DNA of 44,085 nucleotides from Tissierellia bacterium (GTDB lineage Bacteria > Bacillota > Clostridia > Tissierellales > Tissierellaceae), in NCBI GenBank assembly GCA_012735245.1, contig JAAYHU010000144.1, positions 1-44,085 on the forward strand, read 5' to 3'. Each line of letters opens with the position of its first letter. Positions within the stretch are counted from its first letter, which is position 1. The position numbers were made by a program, and so were the translations under genes. The notes under the pieces are model-generated. The model had not been told where the DNA came from, did not search any database, and was given only the letters and a program-made list of their open reading frames with translations. Positions 6,908 through 16,598 of the stretch are shown in pieces.

Positions 6908-8326
6908 TTAAACAGCTGCTTTTTCATTACTATTTTGGTCGTCACTTTGCTCCACAATGGAGTCTCCAATCATATATACGTTACCTGCTCCCATAGTCAA
7001 TATAATGTCATCTTCCTTAACATGGCTCATTAAGTAGTCTTCAACTTCACTAAAACTGCCAAGATATATGGCATCAAATCCCTTGTCAAATATTGCATTT
7101 ACTAAGTCCCTTGAATGTATAAGTCCATTATCCTTTTCCCTAGCAGCATAAATATCTGTAATTATTATTTTATCTGCTGAGGCGAAGGATTCAGCAAAGG
7201 AATTTAATAATAGCTTAGTCCTAGTATAGGTATGAGGCTGGAATACACAATAAATATTTCCATTAGTAGTATTTCTCAAAGCACTTAATGTAGCCTTAAT
7301 TTCTGTTGGATGGTGAGCATAATCGTCTATTACCTTAGCTCCATTATAATAACCTTTTAGCTCCAACCTTCTGTGGACTCCTGTATAAAGGCTGATCCTT
7401 TCCAAAATATCTTCCATGGGTATTCCAAAAATATGGGCCGAGGCAATACTGGCTAATGAATTGTAAACGTTGTGAAGGCCCATGACACTTAGATTCACTT
7501 TATAGGATTTATCATTTTTTATTTTTAAAGTATAGGTAGGGTATCCTTCCTTAGTAAAATTTATATCCTCAGCTTTATAATGGCAATCATTGTGAATACC
7601 AAAGGTATAGACCTTTGCCTTAGTACTTTTTACTACTTTTTCAGCACCAGCATCATCCCTATTAATAATTAAATATCCATCTTTATTTAGATTTTTAGCA
7701 TATTGAACGAAGGTATCCTGTATATGTTCAATACTTTTAAAGTAATCTAAATGATCTTCATCCATATTTAAAATAATTGCCATGGTGGGGAAGTATTTCA
7801 AAATATTTCCTTTATATTCGCAGGCTTCAGTAAGGATAAGTTCTTTTGATCCAAGTTTTACATTTCCACCTATTTCATCAAGTTCTCCACCTAGGAGAAT
7901 GGTGGGATTTAATTTTGAGTGGTTTAATATTGTAGAAATCATACTAGTAGTTGTTGTTTTACCGTGGGTTCCAGAAACTGCAATGGAATTCTTGTAATTC
8001 TTCATCAAAGCTCCCAGAAAGGTAGCCCTGTCTATAACCGGTATATTTAAGGAGATTGCCTTTAAAAATTCTACATTATCCTTGGAGATTGCATCGGTAT
8101 AAATTACCAAATCAACATCTTGTACATTTTCCTCATCATGTCCTATGTATATTTTAGCTCCAAGTTTCCTCAATCTTTCAATAATTAGACTATCCTTTGT
8201 ATCTGAACCAGAAATATTATATCCCTCAGAGATTAATATTTCTGCTAAAGCACTCATAGAGATTCCACCTATTCCGATAAAATGAACCTTAGAATATTTA
8301 TGATTATTTAAACAAAAATCAAACAT
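6908..8326 (-). CDS. murC: UDP-N-acetylmuramate--L-alanine ligase
   Basis: This 472-aa Mur ligase adds L-Ala to UDP-MurNAc, the first step of peptidoglycan stem-peptide assembly in the cytoplasm. The N-terminal Rossmann motif HFIGIGGISMSALAE, the P-loop SGTHGKTTTTSMI and the C-terminal DDYAHHPTEIKA are intact. The frame is open to 8368, but a GGGAGG Shine-Dalgarno sits 7 nt before the ATG at 8326, and the protein from that ATG (MFDFCLNNHKYSKVHF) matches the family's usual length, so that start is used. The gene runs against its neighbours and occupies the spot where B. subtilis has purR-yabJ upstream of spoVG. Confidence 0.95.
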   Translation of the reverse strand: MFDFCLNNHKYSKVHFIGIGGISMSALAEILISEGYNISGSDTKDSLIIERLRKLGAKIYIGHDEENVQDVDLVIYTDAISKDNVEFLKAISLNIPVIDRATFLGALMKNYKNSIAVSGTHGKTTTTSMISTILNHSKLNPTILLGGELDEIGGNVKLGSKELILTEACEYKGNILKYFPTMAIILNMDEDHLDYFKSIEHIQDTFVQYAKNLNKDGYLIINRDDAGAEKVVKSTKAKVYTFGIHNDCHYKAEDINFTKEGYPTYTLKIKNDKSYKVNLSVMGLHNVYNSLASIASAHIFGIPMEDILERISLYTGVHRRLELKGYYNGAKVIDDYAHHPTEIKATLSALRNTTNGNIYCVFQPHTYTRTKLLLNSFAESFASADKIIITDIYAAREKDNGLIHSRDLVNAIFDKGFDAIYLGSFSEVEDYLMSHVKEDDIILTMGAGNVYMIGDSIVEQSDDQNSNEKAAV

Positions 8327-8417
8327 AAGTTTTCCTCCCAAAATCCTTTGTCTTATTATTATTACCAAGTTGTATATTAATTATTGTATTCTATTAATTT
8401 TAATTTGTCACTGATAG

Positions 8418-8426
8418 ATTATACCA
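8418..8426 (-). promoter_or_regulatory. Extended -10 promoter of murC
   Basis: On the minus strand the sequence reads TGGTATAAT, a consensus extended -10 element, 92 bp upstream of the murC start codon. No convincing -35 was found, as is common for extended -10 promoters. Confidence 0.6.
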
Positions 8427-8526
8427 TATTAGAAAAATAAATAAAACTAATTTCAGTATTATGTTAAGTAAGAAGGATTCTTTGTAGAAAAAAATGGAAA
8501 AAATAAAAAAATTTTCAAAAAAAAGA

Positions 8527-8551
8527 AGGAGTTTTTGAAATTATATAGAAT
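8527..8551 (+). promoter_or_regulatory. Sigma-H-type promoter of spoVG
   Basis: AGGA (8527-8530) within GAAGGAGTT and GAAT (8548-8551) within ATAGAATAT are spaced 17 nt apart, end to start. This fits the sigma-H consensus RnAGGAwWW / RnnGAATwW, and the spacing equals that of the B. subtilis spoVG promoter as recalled. A matching copy sits before divIC at 21788-21812. Confidence 0.8.
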
Positions 8552-8602
8552 ATATAGTTATTCAATAGATTTGGACTTAAATAAAGGATGGTGAATTAAT
8601 TA

Positions 8603-8875
8603 ATGAAAATTACTGATGTAAGGCTTAGGAAAATTTCTGAAGAGGGGAAGATGAAAGCAATTGTTTCTGTTACTTTTGATGATGAATTCGTAGTCCATGA
8701 TATCAAAATCATCGAGGGACAAAACGGATTATTCGTTGCCATGCCAAGTAGAAAGATGGCCGATGGTGAGTTTAGGGATATAGCTCATCCTATCAATGCA
8801 GAGACTAGACAAAAGGTTCAAGAAGCTATTTTTCAAGAATATGAAAGGGTACTATCAGCAGAAGCCACCGATTAA
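8603..8875 (+). CDS. spoVG: Septation/sporulation regulator SpoVG
   Basis: This 90-aa protein is a full-length SpoVG, beginning [11 protein letters not shown] and containing [22 protein letters not shown], the family signature. SpoVG is a small nucleic-acid-binding regulator affecting asymmetric septation, capsule and virulence genes in Firmicutes. Its neighbours (glmU and prs downstream) and its sigma-H promoter match the B. subtilis arrangement. The Shine-Dalgarno is weak (AGGATGGTGAA). It is closed off from glmU by its own terminator, so it is probably transcribed alone at the start of sporulation. Confidence 0.96.
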   Translation: MKITDVRLRKISEEGKMKAIVSVTFDDEFVVHDIKIIEGQNGLFVAMPSRKMADGEFRDIAHPINAETRQKVQEAIFQEYERVLSAEATD

Positions 8876-8877
8876 TT

Positions 8878-8914
8878 AAAAAGGGCCTGAAAAAGGGCCC
8901 TTTTGCCTTTTTGT
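8878..8914 (+). terminator. Rho-independent terminator after spoVG
   Basis: AAAAGGGCC and GGGCCCTTTT pair around an A-rich loop and are followed by a T-rich tail. It lies directly after the stop codon. Confidence 0.88.
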
Positions 8915-8922
8915 ATGAAAAA

Positions 8923-8956
8923 TCCACAAAACTTATTTTCCCTGTGGACTTATAAT
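8923..8956 (+). promoter_or_regulatory. Inverted repeat plus -10 element upstream of glmU
   Basis: TCCACA (8923-8928) and TGTGGA (8943-8948) are an inverted repeat that ends 2 bp before a TATAAT -10 (8951-8956). The position, between -35 and -10, would suit an operator. Each arm loosely resembles half of a DnaA box. Function unknown. Confidence 0.3.
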
Positions 8957-9007
8957 CTAAATAGGTTAAAATATATTTGATGGATAAATTTAAGACGAGG
9001 TGAAAGT

Positions 9008-10387
9008 ATGAATATTTCTATAATCTTAGCAGCTGGCGAAAGTACCCGGATGAAATCGAAGCTTTCAAAGGTATTACATAGGGTTTGTGGCAAACCCCTA
9101 TTAGAATATATAATAGATGCTAGTAAAGGAGCTAAGGTGGACAAAAATATAGTAATAGTAGGCCATAGTGGAAATCAAGTTAAAGAATACTTTAAGGATG
9201 AAGATATTATTTTTAAGACCCAACCTATTGGTGAGGGGATCCCCTATGGAACTGGGTTTGCTGTAATGCAGGCAACAGAATATATAGAAGATGATAGTAC
9301 AGTGGTTATCTTATATGGAGATACACCCCTTATTAGAGAAAGTACGATTTTAAATCTTTTCAATTATCATAAAGAAAACAATTTAGATGCAACTGTCTTA
9401 ACTGCTGAACTGGATAATCCTACAGATTATGGTAGAATTGTAAGGGGAGAAAATGGAAATATATTAAAAATAGTAGAAGAAAAGGATGCCTCTGAGGAAA
9501 TAAAAAAGATTAAAGAAATTAACTCTGGGATATATTGTTTTAATGGAAAGCTTTTGAAACAGGCCCTATCTAAGATAAACAACAACAATGCACAGAATGA
9601 ATACTATATTACAGATGTTATAGAAATACTGAAGAATGAAGGTTATAATGTAGGAGCATATAAAATAGAGGATTCAACTGAAATTCATGGTGTAAACTCT
9701 AGAGCACAACTGGCCTATTGTGAAAAGATAATGAGGGATAGGATCAGCCAATATCATATGGGAAATGGTGTAACTATTATAGATCCTGACAATACTTATA
9801 TTGAAGCAGGAGTAAAAATAGGAAGGGACAGCATTATATATCCTGGTGTAGTCTTAGAAGGTAGTACTGAAATAGGAGAAGATTGCATTATTAGAGGAGA
9901 TACTAGGATAGTTAACAGCATTATTGCAGCAGGAGTTTCCATTGAATCTTCCACTATTGAGGATAGTACCGTAGGTGAAAACACCAAAATAGGGCCTTAT
10001 GCCCATTTAAGACCAAATAGCTGCATTGGGAAAAACGTAAAAATTGGCAATTTTGTAGAAGTAAAAAATTCTACAATAATGGATAACTCAAAGGCTAGCC
10101 ATTTGGCATATATAGGAGATGCAGACATTGGATATAATGTTAATATAGGATGTGGAGTTGTATTTGTTAACTATGATGGAAAGAAAAAGTACAGGACCAC
10201 TGTTGGAGACAATGCATTTATAGGCAGCAACTCTAACCTAGTGGCACCTTTAAATGTAGAGCCTTGGGCCTATATAGCAGCTGGTTCTACAATTACAAAG
10301 GCAGTTAAAGAAGGAGAGTTATGTATTGCTAGGGCTTCCCAGGTAAATATTCCTGGTTGGGTTGAAAAAAAAGGATTAAAAAAATAA
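9008..10387 (+). CDS. glmU: Bifunctional GlmU: GlcNAc-1-P uridyltransferase / GlcN-1-P acetyltransferase
   Basis: This 459-aa protein has the expected two-domain structure. The N-terminal nucleotidyltransferase (about 1-230) carries LAAGESTRMKSKLSKVLH, the YGDTPLI metal-binding aspartate and EINSGIY. The C-terminal part (about 250-459) is a left-handed beta helix of hexapeptide repeats, with the acetyltransferase region RPNSCIGKNVKIGNFVEVKN and the NYDGKKKYRT loop. It makes UDP-GlcNAc for peptidoglycan and teichoic acid synthesis. The next gene, prs, starts 22 nt later, so the two are probably co-transcribed, as in B. subtilis. Confidence 0.97.
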   Translation: MNISIILAAGESTRMKSKLSKVLHRVCGKPLLEYIIDASKGAKVDKNIVIVGHSGNQVKEYFKDEDIIFKTQPIGEGIPYGTGFAVMQATEYIEDDSTVVILYGDTPLIRESTILNLFNYHKENNLDATVLTAELDNPTDYGRIVRGENGNILKIVEEKDASEEIKKIKEINSGIYCFNGKLLKQALSKINNNNAQNEYYITDVIEILKNEGYNVGAYKIEDSTEIHGVNSRAQLAYCEKIMRDRISQYHMGNGVTIIDPDNTYIEAGVKIGRDSIIYPGVVLEGSTEIGEDCIIRGDTRIVNSIIAAGVSIESSTIEDSTVGENTKIGPYAHLRPNSCIGKNVKIGNFVEVKNSTIMDNSKASHLAYIGDADIGYNVNIGCGVVFVNYDGKKKYRTTVGDNAFIGSNSNLVAPLNVEPWAYIAAGSTITKAVKEGELCIARASQVNIPGWVEKKGLKK

Positions 10388-10409
10388 ATATACTTAGGAG
10401 GAAATTATA

Positions 10410-11360
10410 ATGAATTTATGTATGGGTGGAATGAAAATCTTTTCTGGAAATGCAAATAGAAAACTAGCAGAAAAAATTTGTGAAGAACTAGGAAAACCCC
10501 TAGGGATATGCGATGTAAGCAGGTTTAGCGATGGGGAGATAAATGTAAATATTGGGGAGACAGTTAGGGGAATGGATGTATTTATAATACAGTCTACCAA
10601 TACTCCTGTTAATGAAAACCTAATGGAAGTATTGATCTTGATTGATGCTGTAAAAAGAGCATCTGCAGGCAGGATTAATGCAGTTTTGCCATATTATGGG
10701 TATGCTAGACAGGATAGAAAGACTAAGGCAAGGGAGCCAATTACAGCAAAACTAGTGGCTGATTTATTAACTGTAGCTGGAGCAGATAGGGTTATAAGCA
10801 TGGACCTACACGCTGCCCAGATCCAAGGATATTTCAATATTCCAGTTGACCACTTATCGGGAGTACCAATTTTAGCTGAATATTTTAAAGGTATTGCAGA
10901 TAAAGATACTGTAGTAGTTTCTCCTGATTTAGGAGGGGTAACCAGGGCTAGAAGCTTTGCAAACCTACTGGACCTTCCAATTGCCATTATAGAGAAACGT
11001 AGGCCAAAGGCCAATGTTTCTGAGGTAATGAATGTTATTGGAGATATCGAAGGAAAAAATGTTATATTAATTGATGACATAATAGATACTGCGGGCACCA
11101 TAACCAAGGCAGCATCAGTACTGAAAAACTTTGGTGCTAAGAAGGTATATGGCTGTGCTACCCACGGCGTATTATCAGGTCCTGCCATAGAAAGAATAGA
11201 TAATTCAGAATTAGAAAAGTTCATTATAACAGACACTATACCTTTGCCTGAGAAGAAAAAAATTGGCAAAATAGAGGTTGTGTCAGTGGCCCCATTGTTT
11301 GCTGAAGCCATTAAGAGGATTCATGAAAATGAATCCGTAAGTAAATTATTCGAAGAGTAG
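10410..11360 (+). CDS. prs: Ribose-phosphate pyrophosphokinase (PRPP synthase)
   Basis: This 316-aa class I PRPP synthase has [18 protein letters not shown], the flexible-loop region [26 protein letters not shown] and the PRPP-binding loop [11 protein letters not shown]. It makes PRPP from ribose-5-phosphate and ATP for purine, pyrimidine, His, Trp and NAD synthesis. The start ATG follows AGGAGG. An internal ATG at residue 8 (MKIFSGNAN) is the more typical N-terminus of the family, but the annotated start has the better Shine-Dalgarno. pth follows 11 nt after its stop codon. The rplY/ctc gene that sits between prs and pth in B. subtilis is absent. Confidence 0.97.
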   Translation: MNLCMGGMKIFSGNANRKLAEKICEELGKPLGICDVSRFSDGEINVNIGETVRGMDVFIIQSTNTPVNENLMEVLILIDAVKRASAGRINAVLPYYGYARQDRKTKAREPITAKLVADLLTVAGADRVISMDLHAAQIQGYFNIPVDHLSGVPILAEYFKGIADKDTVVVSPDLGGVTRARSFANLLDLPIAIIEKRRPKANVSEVMNVIGDIEGKNVILIDDIIDTAGTITKAASVLKNFGAKKVYGCATHGVLSGPAIERIDNSELEKFIITDTIPLPEKKKIGKIEVVSVAPLFAEAIKRIHENESVSKLFEE

Positions 11361-11371
11361 GAGTTGGTCTA

Positions 11372-11953
11372 TTGTTTGTAGTAGTTGGATTAGGAAATCC
11401 AGGCAGGGCTTATGAAAATACTAGGCATAATGTGGGATTTGATACAATAGATATATTAGCAAGTAGAAATAATATTAAGATAAACAAGATAAAGTTTAAA
11501 GCTGTATATGGGGAAGGCTACATTGGAAATGAAAAGGTAATGTTGGTAAAGCCACAAACTTATATGAATAATAGTGGAATAACAGTAAAAGATATATATG
11601 AATACTATAAAGTTCCCATTGAAAATATCATAGTAATAGTAGACGATATCGACATAGATTTTGCATCTATACGGATCAAAAGAAAGGGCAGTGCAGGAAC
11701 CCATAATGGATTAAAATCTATAATCTATCTTTTAGAGGATGATAATTTCCCAAGGGTAAAGATTGGAATTGGGAAAAGACCTGAAAACATGGATTTAGCA
11801 GATTTCGTCTTAAGTAGATTCTCTAAGGAAGAAAGGGAAGTAATTGAAGGAAGCTTAATTTCAGCTGCTGAATCGGTAGAAACCATAATAAAAGAAGGCA
11901 TAGATATTGCTATGAACAAATTTAATACCAGAGCTAATAGGGCCCAGGATTAA
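11372..11953 (+). CDS. pth: Peptidyl-tRNA hydrolase
   Basis: This 193-aa protein is a standard bacterial Pth, which releases peptides from prematurely dropped peptidyl-tRNAs. [19 protein letters not shown] contains the catalytic histidine, and [10 protein letters not shown] and [28 protein letters not shown] complete the active site. The start is TTG, placed behind TAGGAG, which overlaps the prs stop codon. A CCCAGG/CCTGGG hairpin straddles its stop codon but lacks a T run. mfd starts 36 nt downstream. Confidence 0.96.
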   Translation: MFVVVGLGNPGRAYENTRHNVGFDTIDILASRNNIKINKIKFKAVYGEGYIGNEKVMLVKPQTYMNNSGITVKDIYEYYKVPIENIIVIVDDIDIDFASIRIKRKGSAGTHNGLKSIIYLLEDDNFPRVKIGIGKRPENMDLADFVLSRFSKEEREVIEGSLISAAESVETIIKEGIDIAMNKFNTRANRAQD

Positions 11954-11989
11954 ACCTGGGCTTAAGGCATTTCCTCAAGGAGTGATGAA

Positions 11990-14900
11990 ATGGCAGACTT
12001 TTTAATCGATCAGCTTAAAAAACTAGATTCCTACAAAAGGCTTATTGAAGATATAAAAAACAATCTTAGCCCCATAGCCACTTATGGTATCATTGATGAA
12101 AGTATGGGCCACTTTCTCTATGCATTGAATAACCATACTGGAAAGCAAATCCTGGTGATTACCTATAACGAAATGAGAAGTAAGAAACTTTATGAGGATA
12201 TAAAGGGCTTAGGAAACCAAGATGTTATGTTATTGCCTAAAAAAGAAATCCTTTTCTACGACATAGATGCCTATAGCCATGAAAGGATAAATGAAAGGAT
12301 GGAGGTAATTACAAAACTAGCTCAAGGAGAAGACATAATAGTTATAGCTTCTGTAGAGGCCATATTGGATAAGCTCATGTCTAGAAAGATATTTGAAGCC
12401 TATTCTAAAAAAATAAGTGTAGGGGATGAAATAGAATTAGATTTTTTAAAGGAGATCCTCTTAAGGGGAGGGTATGAAAAGGTAAATATGGTGGAAGCTA
12501 AGGGCCAATTTAGCATAAGAGGTGGCATATTAGACTTTTTCCCACCATATAGTGCAAACCCCTTTAGAATAGAATTTTTTGATATAGAAGTGGATTCCAT
12601 ACGAAGCTTTGATATTCTTAGTCAAAAATCCATAGAAAACTTAGAAAGAGCCATGATAACTCCAGTGATGGAAACCCTTATTCTAGATGAGTATAGGGAA
12701 ACTATGATAAAAAAACTAGAGGAAGACATGAAAAAGGTCATATTTAAGGGGAAAAGGGATATTTTGGAGAAGGAGAATATAAAAAATAAGTTTAATAAGT
12801 ATAAAGAATATTTAACTGAAAACCTATTTATTTCTAATAGGGACATAATGATACCCTATATCCCCGGTGATAAACTAACATCTATCCTTGGATATTTGAA
12901 GGAGGATGCTGTAGTCTTTATTGATGAGCCTAAGAGGGTAGACGAAAGGGCGAAAAATGAAGAAGAAGATTTTAGGATTAAGTTTACAGACCTTTATGAG
13001 GTAGGAGAGCTGCTACCTTCTCATATAAATATTCTCTACGATTATAAAGACATCCTAAATGAAATTAAGAAAAAAGTATGTGTTGCCAATACGGCCTTAC
13101 TCAGTAGTGACAATAGCCTTAATCCAAAATCCATTTATAACTTTGCCAGCAAAAGCATGCAACCCTATCATAATCAAATGGAACTATTAAAGGAAGATAT
13201 TAACCACTATAGATATAGGGGATATAAAACTGTAATCCTATCTGGCAATGAAGAAAGGGCAGAAAGATTGAGAAAAATCCTCTTATCAATGGATATTGAA
13301 GCCAGTGTAATGATAAATAGGGATTGTGAAATAAAATCTTCCCAAGTTTTTATTACTCCTGCCAGCATCCATGGAGGATTTGAATATACTCAGTTAAAGT
13401 TCATAGTAATCAGCGATAAGGAAATCTTTGGTGTAGGTAAGAAAAAAACCAGAAAGGCAAAGAAAAAGGACCCTGACAAGATAATTAGTCTTGCCGATTT
13501 AAAGATAAACGATTATGTAGTACACGAAAATCATGGTATAGGAATTTATGAGGGCATAGAACAATTAAATATTCAAGGAGTTAAAAAGGATTACTTAACC
13601 ATAAGGTATAAGGGGGAAGACAAATTATACGTCCCCATAGACCAGATGAACCTTATTCAAAAATATATCGGTGCAGACAGTGTCAAGCCAAAAATCAATA
13701 AACTATCCAGCACTGAATGGGCTAGGACTAAGGAGAGGGCTAAAAAGGCCGTAGAGGATATGGCCCAGGATTTATTAGAACTCTATGCCAAAAGGGAAAG
13801 CTATAAAGGTTTTGCATTCTCAAAGGATGGAGAATGGCAAAGGCAGTTTGAGGACCTCTTTCCCTATGAAGAAACAGAAGGCCAACTAAGGAGTATCCTT
13901 GAAATAAAAAGGGATATGGAAAGACCCAAGCCAATGGATAGGCTCCTCTGTGGAGACGTAGGCTATGGGAAGACTGAAGTAGCCTTAAGGGCAGCCTTTA
14001 AGGCAGTAATGGATAGTAAGCAAGTAGCTTTCCTGGTCCCAACTACCATACTTGCCCAACAGCATTTTAATACTATTAGAGAGAGATTTGCAAATTTCCC
14101 AGTAAGGGTAGATATGCTCAGTAGGTTTAGGTCTAAGGCAGACCAAAAATTAATCATTGAAAACCTAAAAAGCGGAGTTATAGATATTATAGTTGGAACC
14201 CATAGATTATTGTCTAAGGATGTGGTCTTTAAAGACTTAGGTTTATTGATCATAGACGAAGAGCAGAGATTTGGTGTAAAGCATAAGGAAAAGTTGAAGA
14301 AATTAAAGGAAACTGTGGATGTACTGACTTTAACAGCTACTCCCATACCAAGGACCTTGCACATGTCCTTATCAGGTATTAGGGATATGTCCATTATAGA
14401 AGACCCTCCAGAAGAAAGGTATCCAGTACAAACCTATGTTGTGGAGTTTAATGAGCAGATGATAAGGGATGCCATCTTAAAGGAGTTAGCAAGGGGAGGG
14501 CAAGTTTATTTTGTATATAATAGGGTGGAAACCATAGACAAAATAACTGCCAGCCTAAAAAAACTAGTGCCTGAAGCAAGATTTGGCATAGGCCATGGTC
14601 AAATGAGTGAAAGGGAATTGGAAAGGGTAATGATTAGCTTTTTAGAAAAGGAGATAGATGTTTTGGTATGTACTACCATCATTGAAACTGGCCTAGATAT
14701 AGCCAACGTAAATACTATAATAATCTATGATGCAGATAAAATGGGATTATCTCAATTATATCAGCTTAGAGGCAGGGTAGGCAGGTCTAATAGGATAGCC
14801 TATGGTTATTTTGTATATGAAAAAAATAAGGTACTAACAGAAGTGGCAGAAAAAAGGCTAAGGGCCATAAAGGAGTTTACAGAATTTGGTTCCGGCTTTA

Positions 14901-15508
14901 AAATTGCCATGAGAGACTTAGAAATACGAGGTGCTGGAAACCTCCTTGGAACAGAACAACATGGCCATATTGAGGCCATAGGATATGACCTATATGTTAA
15001 GTATTTGCAGGAAGCCATAAAGAAATTAAAAGGAGAAAAAGTGGAAGAACAAATCGATACTACAATCGATATTAAAGTAGATGGCTACATTAGTGATAAA
15101 TATATAGAAGATGAGGAGCAGAAAATTGAAATCTATAAAAAGATAGCATCTATATCCAGCTTAGATGAGTATAGGGAGCTAATAGATGAATTAATCGATA
15201 GGTTTGGAGATATTCCTCAGGAAGTTAATAACCTAATGGATATTTCCTATATTAGGTACTTAGGCAGCAAAAACGATATAAAGGATATTTATCAAAGGGA
15301 TAAGGAGATTATCCTAGAATTTAAATCCTTAGAAGATATATCCTTAGAACTTTTGAAGTACCTATCCCATGAATATGATAGAAAGTTAGTCTTTGATTTA
15401 TCAAAGAAACCTGCCTTTAAACTTAGGTGGAAGGAAGATATCTTAGGTGAATTAAAATCCTTATTAGAAAAAATTAATGGTTTTAATCATGATAAAAATA
15501 ATATATAA
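11990..15508 (+). CDS. mfd: Transcription-repair coupling factor Mfd
   Basis: This 1172-aa protein is of full family length. Its domains are an N-terminal UvrB-homology region (about 1-350), the CarD-like RNA polymerase interaction domain near residues 500-560 (DYVVHENHGIGIYEGI), an SF2 helicase core with Walker A GDVGYGKTEVALR near 655, DEEQRFGV near 755 and LTATPIPRTL, then QLRGRVGRS, and a C-terminal TRCF domain. It removes stalled RNA polymerase at DNA lesions and recruits UvrA. It is in an operon with pth upstream. The fin gene that precedes mfd in B. subtilis is missing. Confidence 0.97.
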   Translation: MADFLIDQLKKLDSYKRLIEDIKNNLSPIATYGIIDESMGHFLYALNNHTGKQILVITYNEMRSKKLYEDIKGLGNQDVMLLPKKEILFYDIDAYSHERINERMEVITKLAQGEDIIVIASVEAILDKLMSRKIFEAYSKKISVGDEIELDFLKEILLRGGYEKVNMVEAKGQFSIRGGILDFFPPYSANPFRIEFFDIEVDSIRSFDILSQKSIENLERAMITPVMETLILDEYRETMIKKLEEDMKKVIFKGKRDILEKENIKNKFNKYKEYLTENLFISNRDIMIPYIPGDKLTSILGYLKEDAVVFIDEPKRVDERAKNEEEDFRIKFTDLYEVGELLPSHINILYDYKDILNEIKKKVCVANTALLSSDNSLNPKSIYNFASKSMQPYHNQMELLKEDINHYRYRGYKTVILSGNEERAERLRKILLSMDIEASVMINRDCEIKSSQVFITPASIHGGFEYTQLKFIVISDKEIFGVGKKKTRKAKKKDPDKIISLADLKINDYVVHENHGIGIYEGIEQLNIQGVKKDYLTIRYKGEDKLYVPIDQMNLIQKYIGADSVKPKINKLSSTEWARTKERAKKAVEDMAQDLLELYAKRESYKGFAFSKDGEWQRQFEDLFPYEETEGQLRSILEIKRDMERPKPMDRLLCGDVGYGKTEVALRAAFKAVMDSKQVAFLVPTTILAQQHFNTIRERFANFPVRVDMLSRFRSKADQKLIIENLKSGVIDIIVGTHRLLSKDVVFKDLGLLIIDEEQRFGVKHKEKLKKLKETVDVLTLTATPIPRTLHMSLSGIRDMSIIEDPPEERYPVQTYVVEFNEQMIRDAILKELARGGQVYFVYNRVETIDKITASLKKLVPEARFGIGHGQMSERELERVMISFLEKEIDVLVCTTIIETGLDIANVNTIIIYDADKMGLSQLYQLRGRVGRSNRIAYGYFVYEKNKVLTEVAEKRLRAIKEFTEFGSGFKIAMRDLEIRGAGNLLGTEQHGHIEAIGYDLYVKYLQEAIKKLKGEKVEEQIDTTIDIKVDGYISDKYIEDEEQKIEIYKKIASISSLDEYRELIDELIDRFGDIPQEVNNLMDISYIRYLGSKNDIKDIYQRDKEIILEFKSLEDISLELLKYLSHEYDRKLVFDLSKKPAFKLRWKEDILGELKSLLEKINGFNHDKNNI

Positions 15509-15545
15509 TAGATACGACTAAATAGATAAAGAAAGGATGTTATAA

Positions 15546-16475
15546 TTGTTAAATTTCAAGCAAAAGAAAATTTTTGGCATTTGTTTAATCTTAATACTTG
15601 CTATTAGTATTATTGGATGCAGCAATAAGGAGGAAGGCTTAATTGCTAAAGTAGATGGAGAAGGTATTACAGAGGAAGAATTTAATACGAGATTTGAAAT
15701 CTTTAAAAGTATTAGCGAGCAGCAATTAGGTGAAGGTGTTTTAGACCAAGTAAACGAAGAAACTGGAAAAACTAGAGAAGAAGAGTTGAAAGAAGACATC
15801 TTGGAAATGCTAATAATGGAAAGGCTAATAGCCAATGAAGCAAGCAAGGCCAATATAGAGGTTACTGATGATGAAATTAATATGGTTATGAGTCATTATA
15901 TTGAAATGATGGGCGGAGAAGAAGAATTCAACAAATCCTTAGAAGATAGCTTATTAACAAGGGAATTTTTAGAAGAAAATATAAAAAAGGACATATTAAT
16001 CAATAAACATAAAGACTATTTTATACAAAATGCAAGTGTTACTGAAGAAGAAGCCCGAGAGTTCTTTGAAGAAAATAAAGATGATTTAGTAGTTATTAGG
16101 GCTAGCCATATTTTGGTTAAAACAGAAGAAGAAGGTAAGGGAATCCTGGAAAGATTAAATCAAGGTGAAGATTTTGCTAAATTGGCTGAAGAATTATCTG
16201 CCGATAAGGCTTCAAGTGTCTTAGGTGGAGATTTAGGTTATTTTGGCAAGGGAAGTATGATTGCAGAGTTTGAAGAAGCGGCCTTTGCTTTAAATCCAGG
16301 AGAGACTAGTGACTTAGTGAAAACTGAAGTGGGATATCATATCATTCGTGTAGAAGATAAGAAGGATACCTTTGAATCATTAAAGGATGATATCATAAGC
16401 TTCTTAAAGGAGCAAAAATATTATGACAATCTACAGGAGATTAGAGAAAAGGCAAAGGTAAAGATATTTCTTTAA
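15546..16475 (+). CDS. PrsA/SurA-like peptidyl-prolyl isomerase lipoprotein
   Basis: This 309-aa exported foldase has a type II signal peptide with a lipobox ending SIIGC (lipidated C25), a helical SurA-N/trigger-factor-like region (about 35-165) and a parvulin domain (about 178-270) recognised by RASHILVKTEEEG, GGDLGYFGKGSM and VKTEVGYHIIRVED. Proteins of this type help fold secreted proteins on the outer face of the membrane. The start is TTG at 15546 behind AAAGGATG. Its position between mfd and spoVT is common in clostridia, though it is absent in B. subtilis (from memory). prsA is a plausible symbol, but several paralogues usually exist. Confidence 0.88.
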   Translation: MLNFKQKKIFGICLILILAISIIGCSNKEEGLIAKVDGEGITEEEFNTRFEIFKSISEQQLGEGVLDQVNEETGKTREEELKEDILEMLIMERLIANEASKANIEVTDDEINMVMSHYIEMMGGEEEFNKSLEDSLLTREFLEENIKKDILINKHKDYFIQNASVTEEEAREFFEENKDDLVVIRASHILVKTEEEGKGILERLNQGEDFAKLAEELSADKASSVLGGDLGYFGKGSMIAEFEEAAFALNPGETSDLVKTEVGYHIIRVEDKKDTFESLKDDIISFLKEQKYYDNLQEIREKAKVKIFL

Positions 16476-16598
16476 AGAGTGAATTACCACTTTTCCACTT
16501 AATGTATTTACATTAACCTATTCTTGTTAAGATGTATAAAATTTCCCTCTTAGTTGAATAATAATTTTACTACTAAATTTTGAGCTAGGAGGTTAATT

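Noticed and set aside
8327-8368. 14-residue N-terminal extension of MurC
   Set aside because: The extension contains the ribosome site of the downstream ATG and is not part of the family's usual N-terminus.
10694-11311. 205-aa open frame on the minus strand opposite prs
   Set aside because: It is fully antisense to the conserved PRPP synthase gene and has no recognisable domain.
11942-11961. GCCCAGG/CCTGGGC hairpin as a terminator between pth and mfd
   Set aside because: No T run follows and the mfd ribosome site is only about 20 nt away; kept only as a hairpin.
13963-14394. 143-aa antisense frame within mfd
   Set aside because: It mirrors the helicase motifs of mfd on the other strand; no ribosome site.
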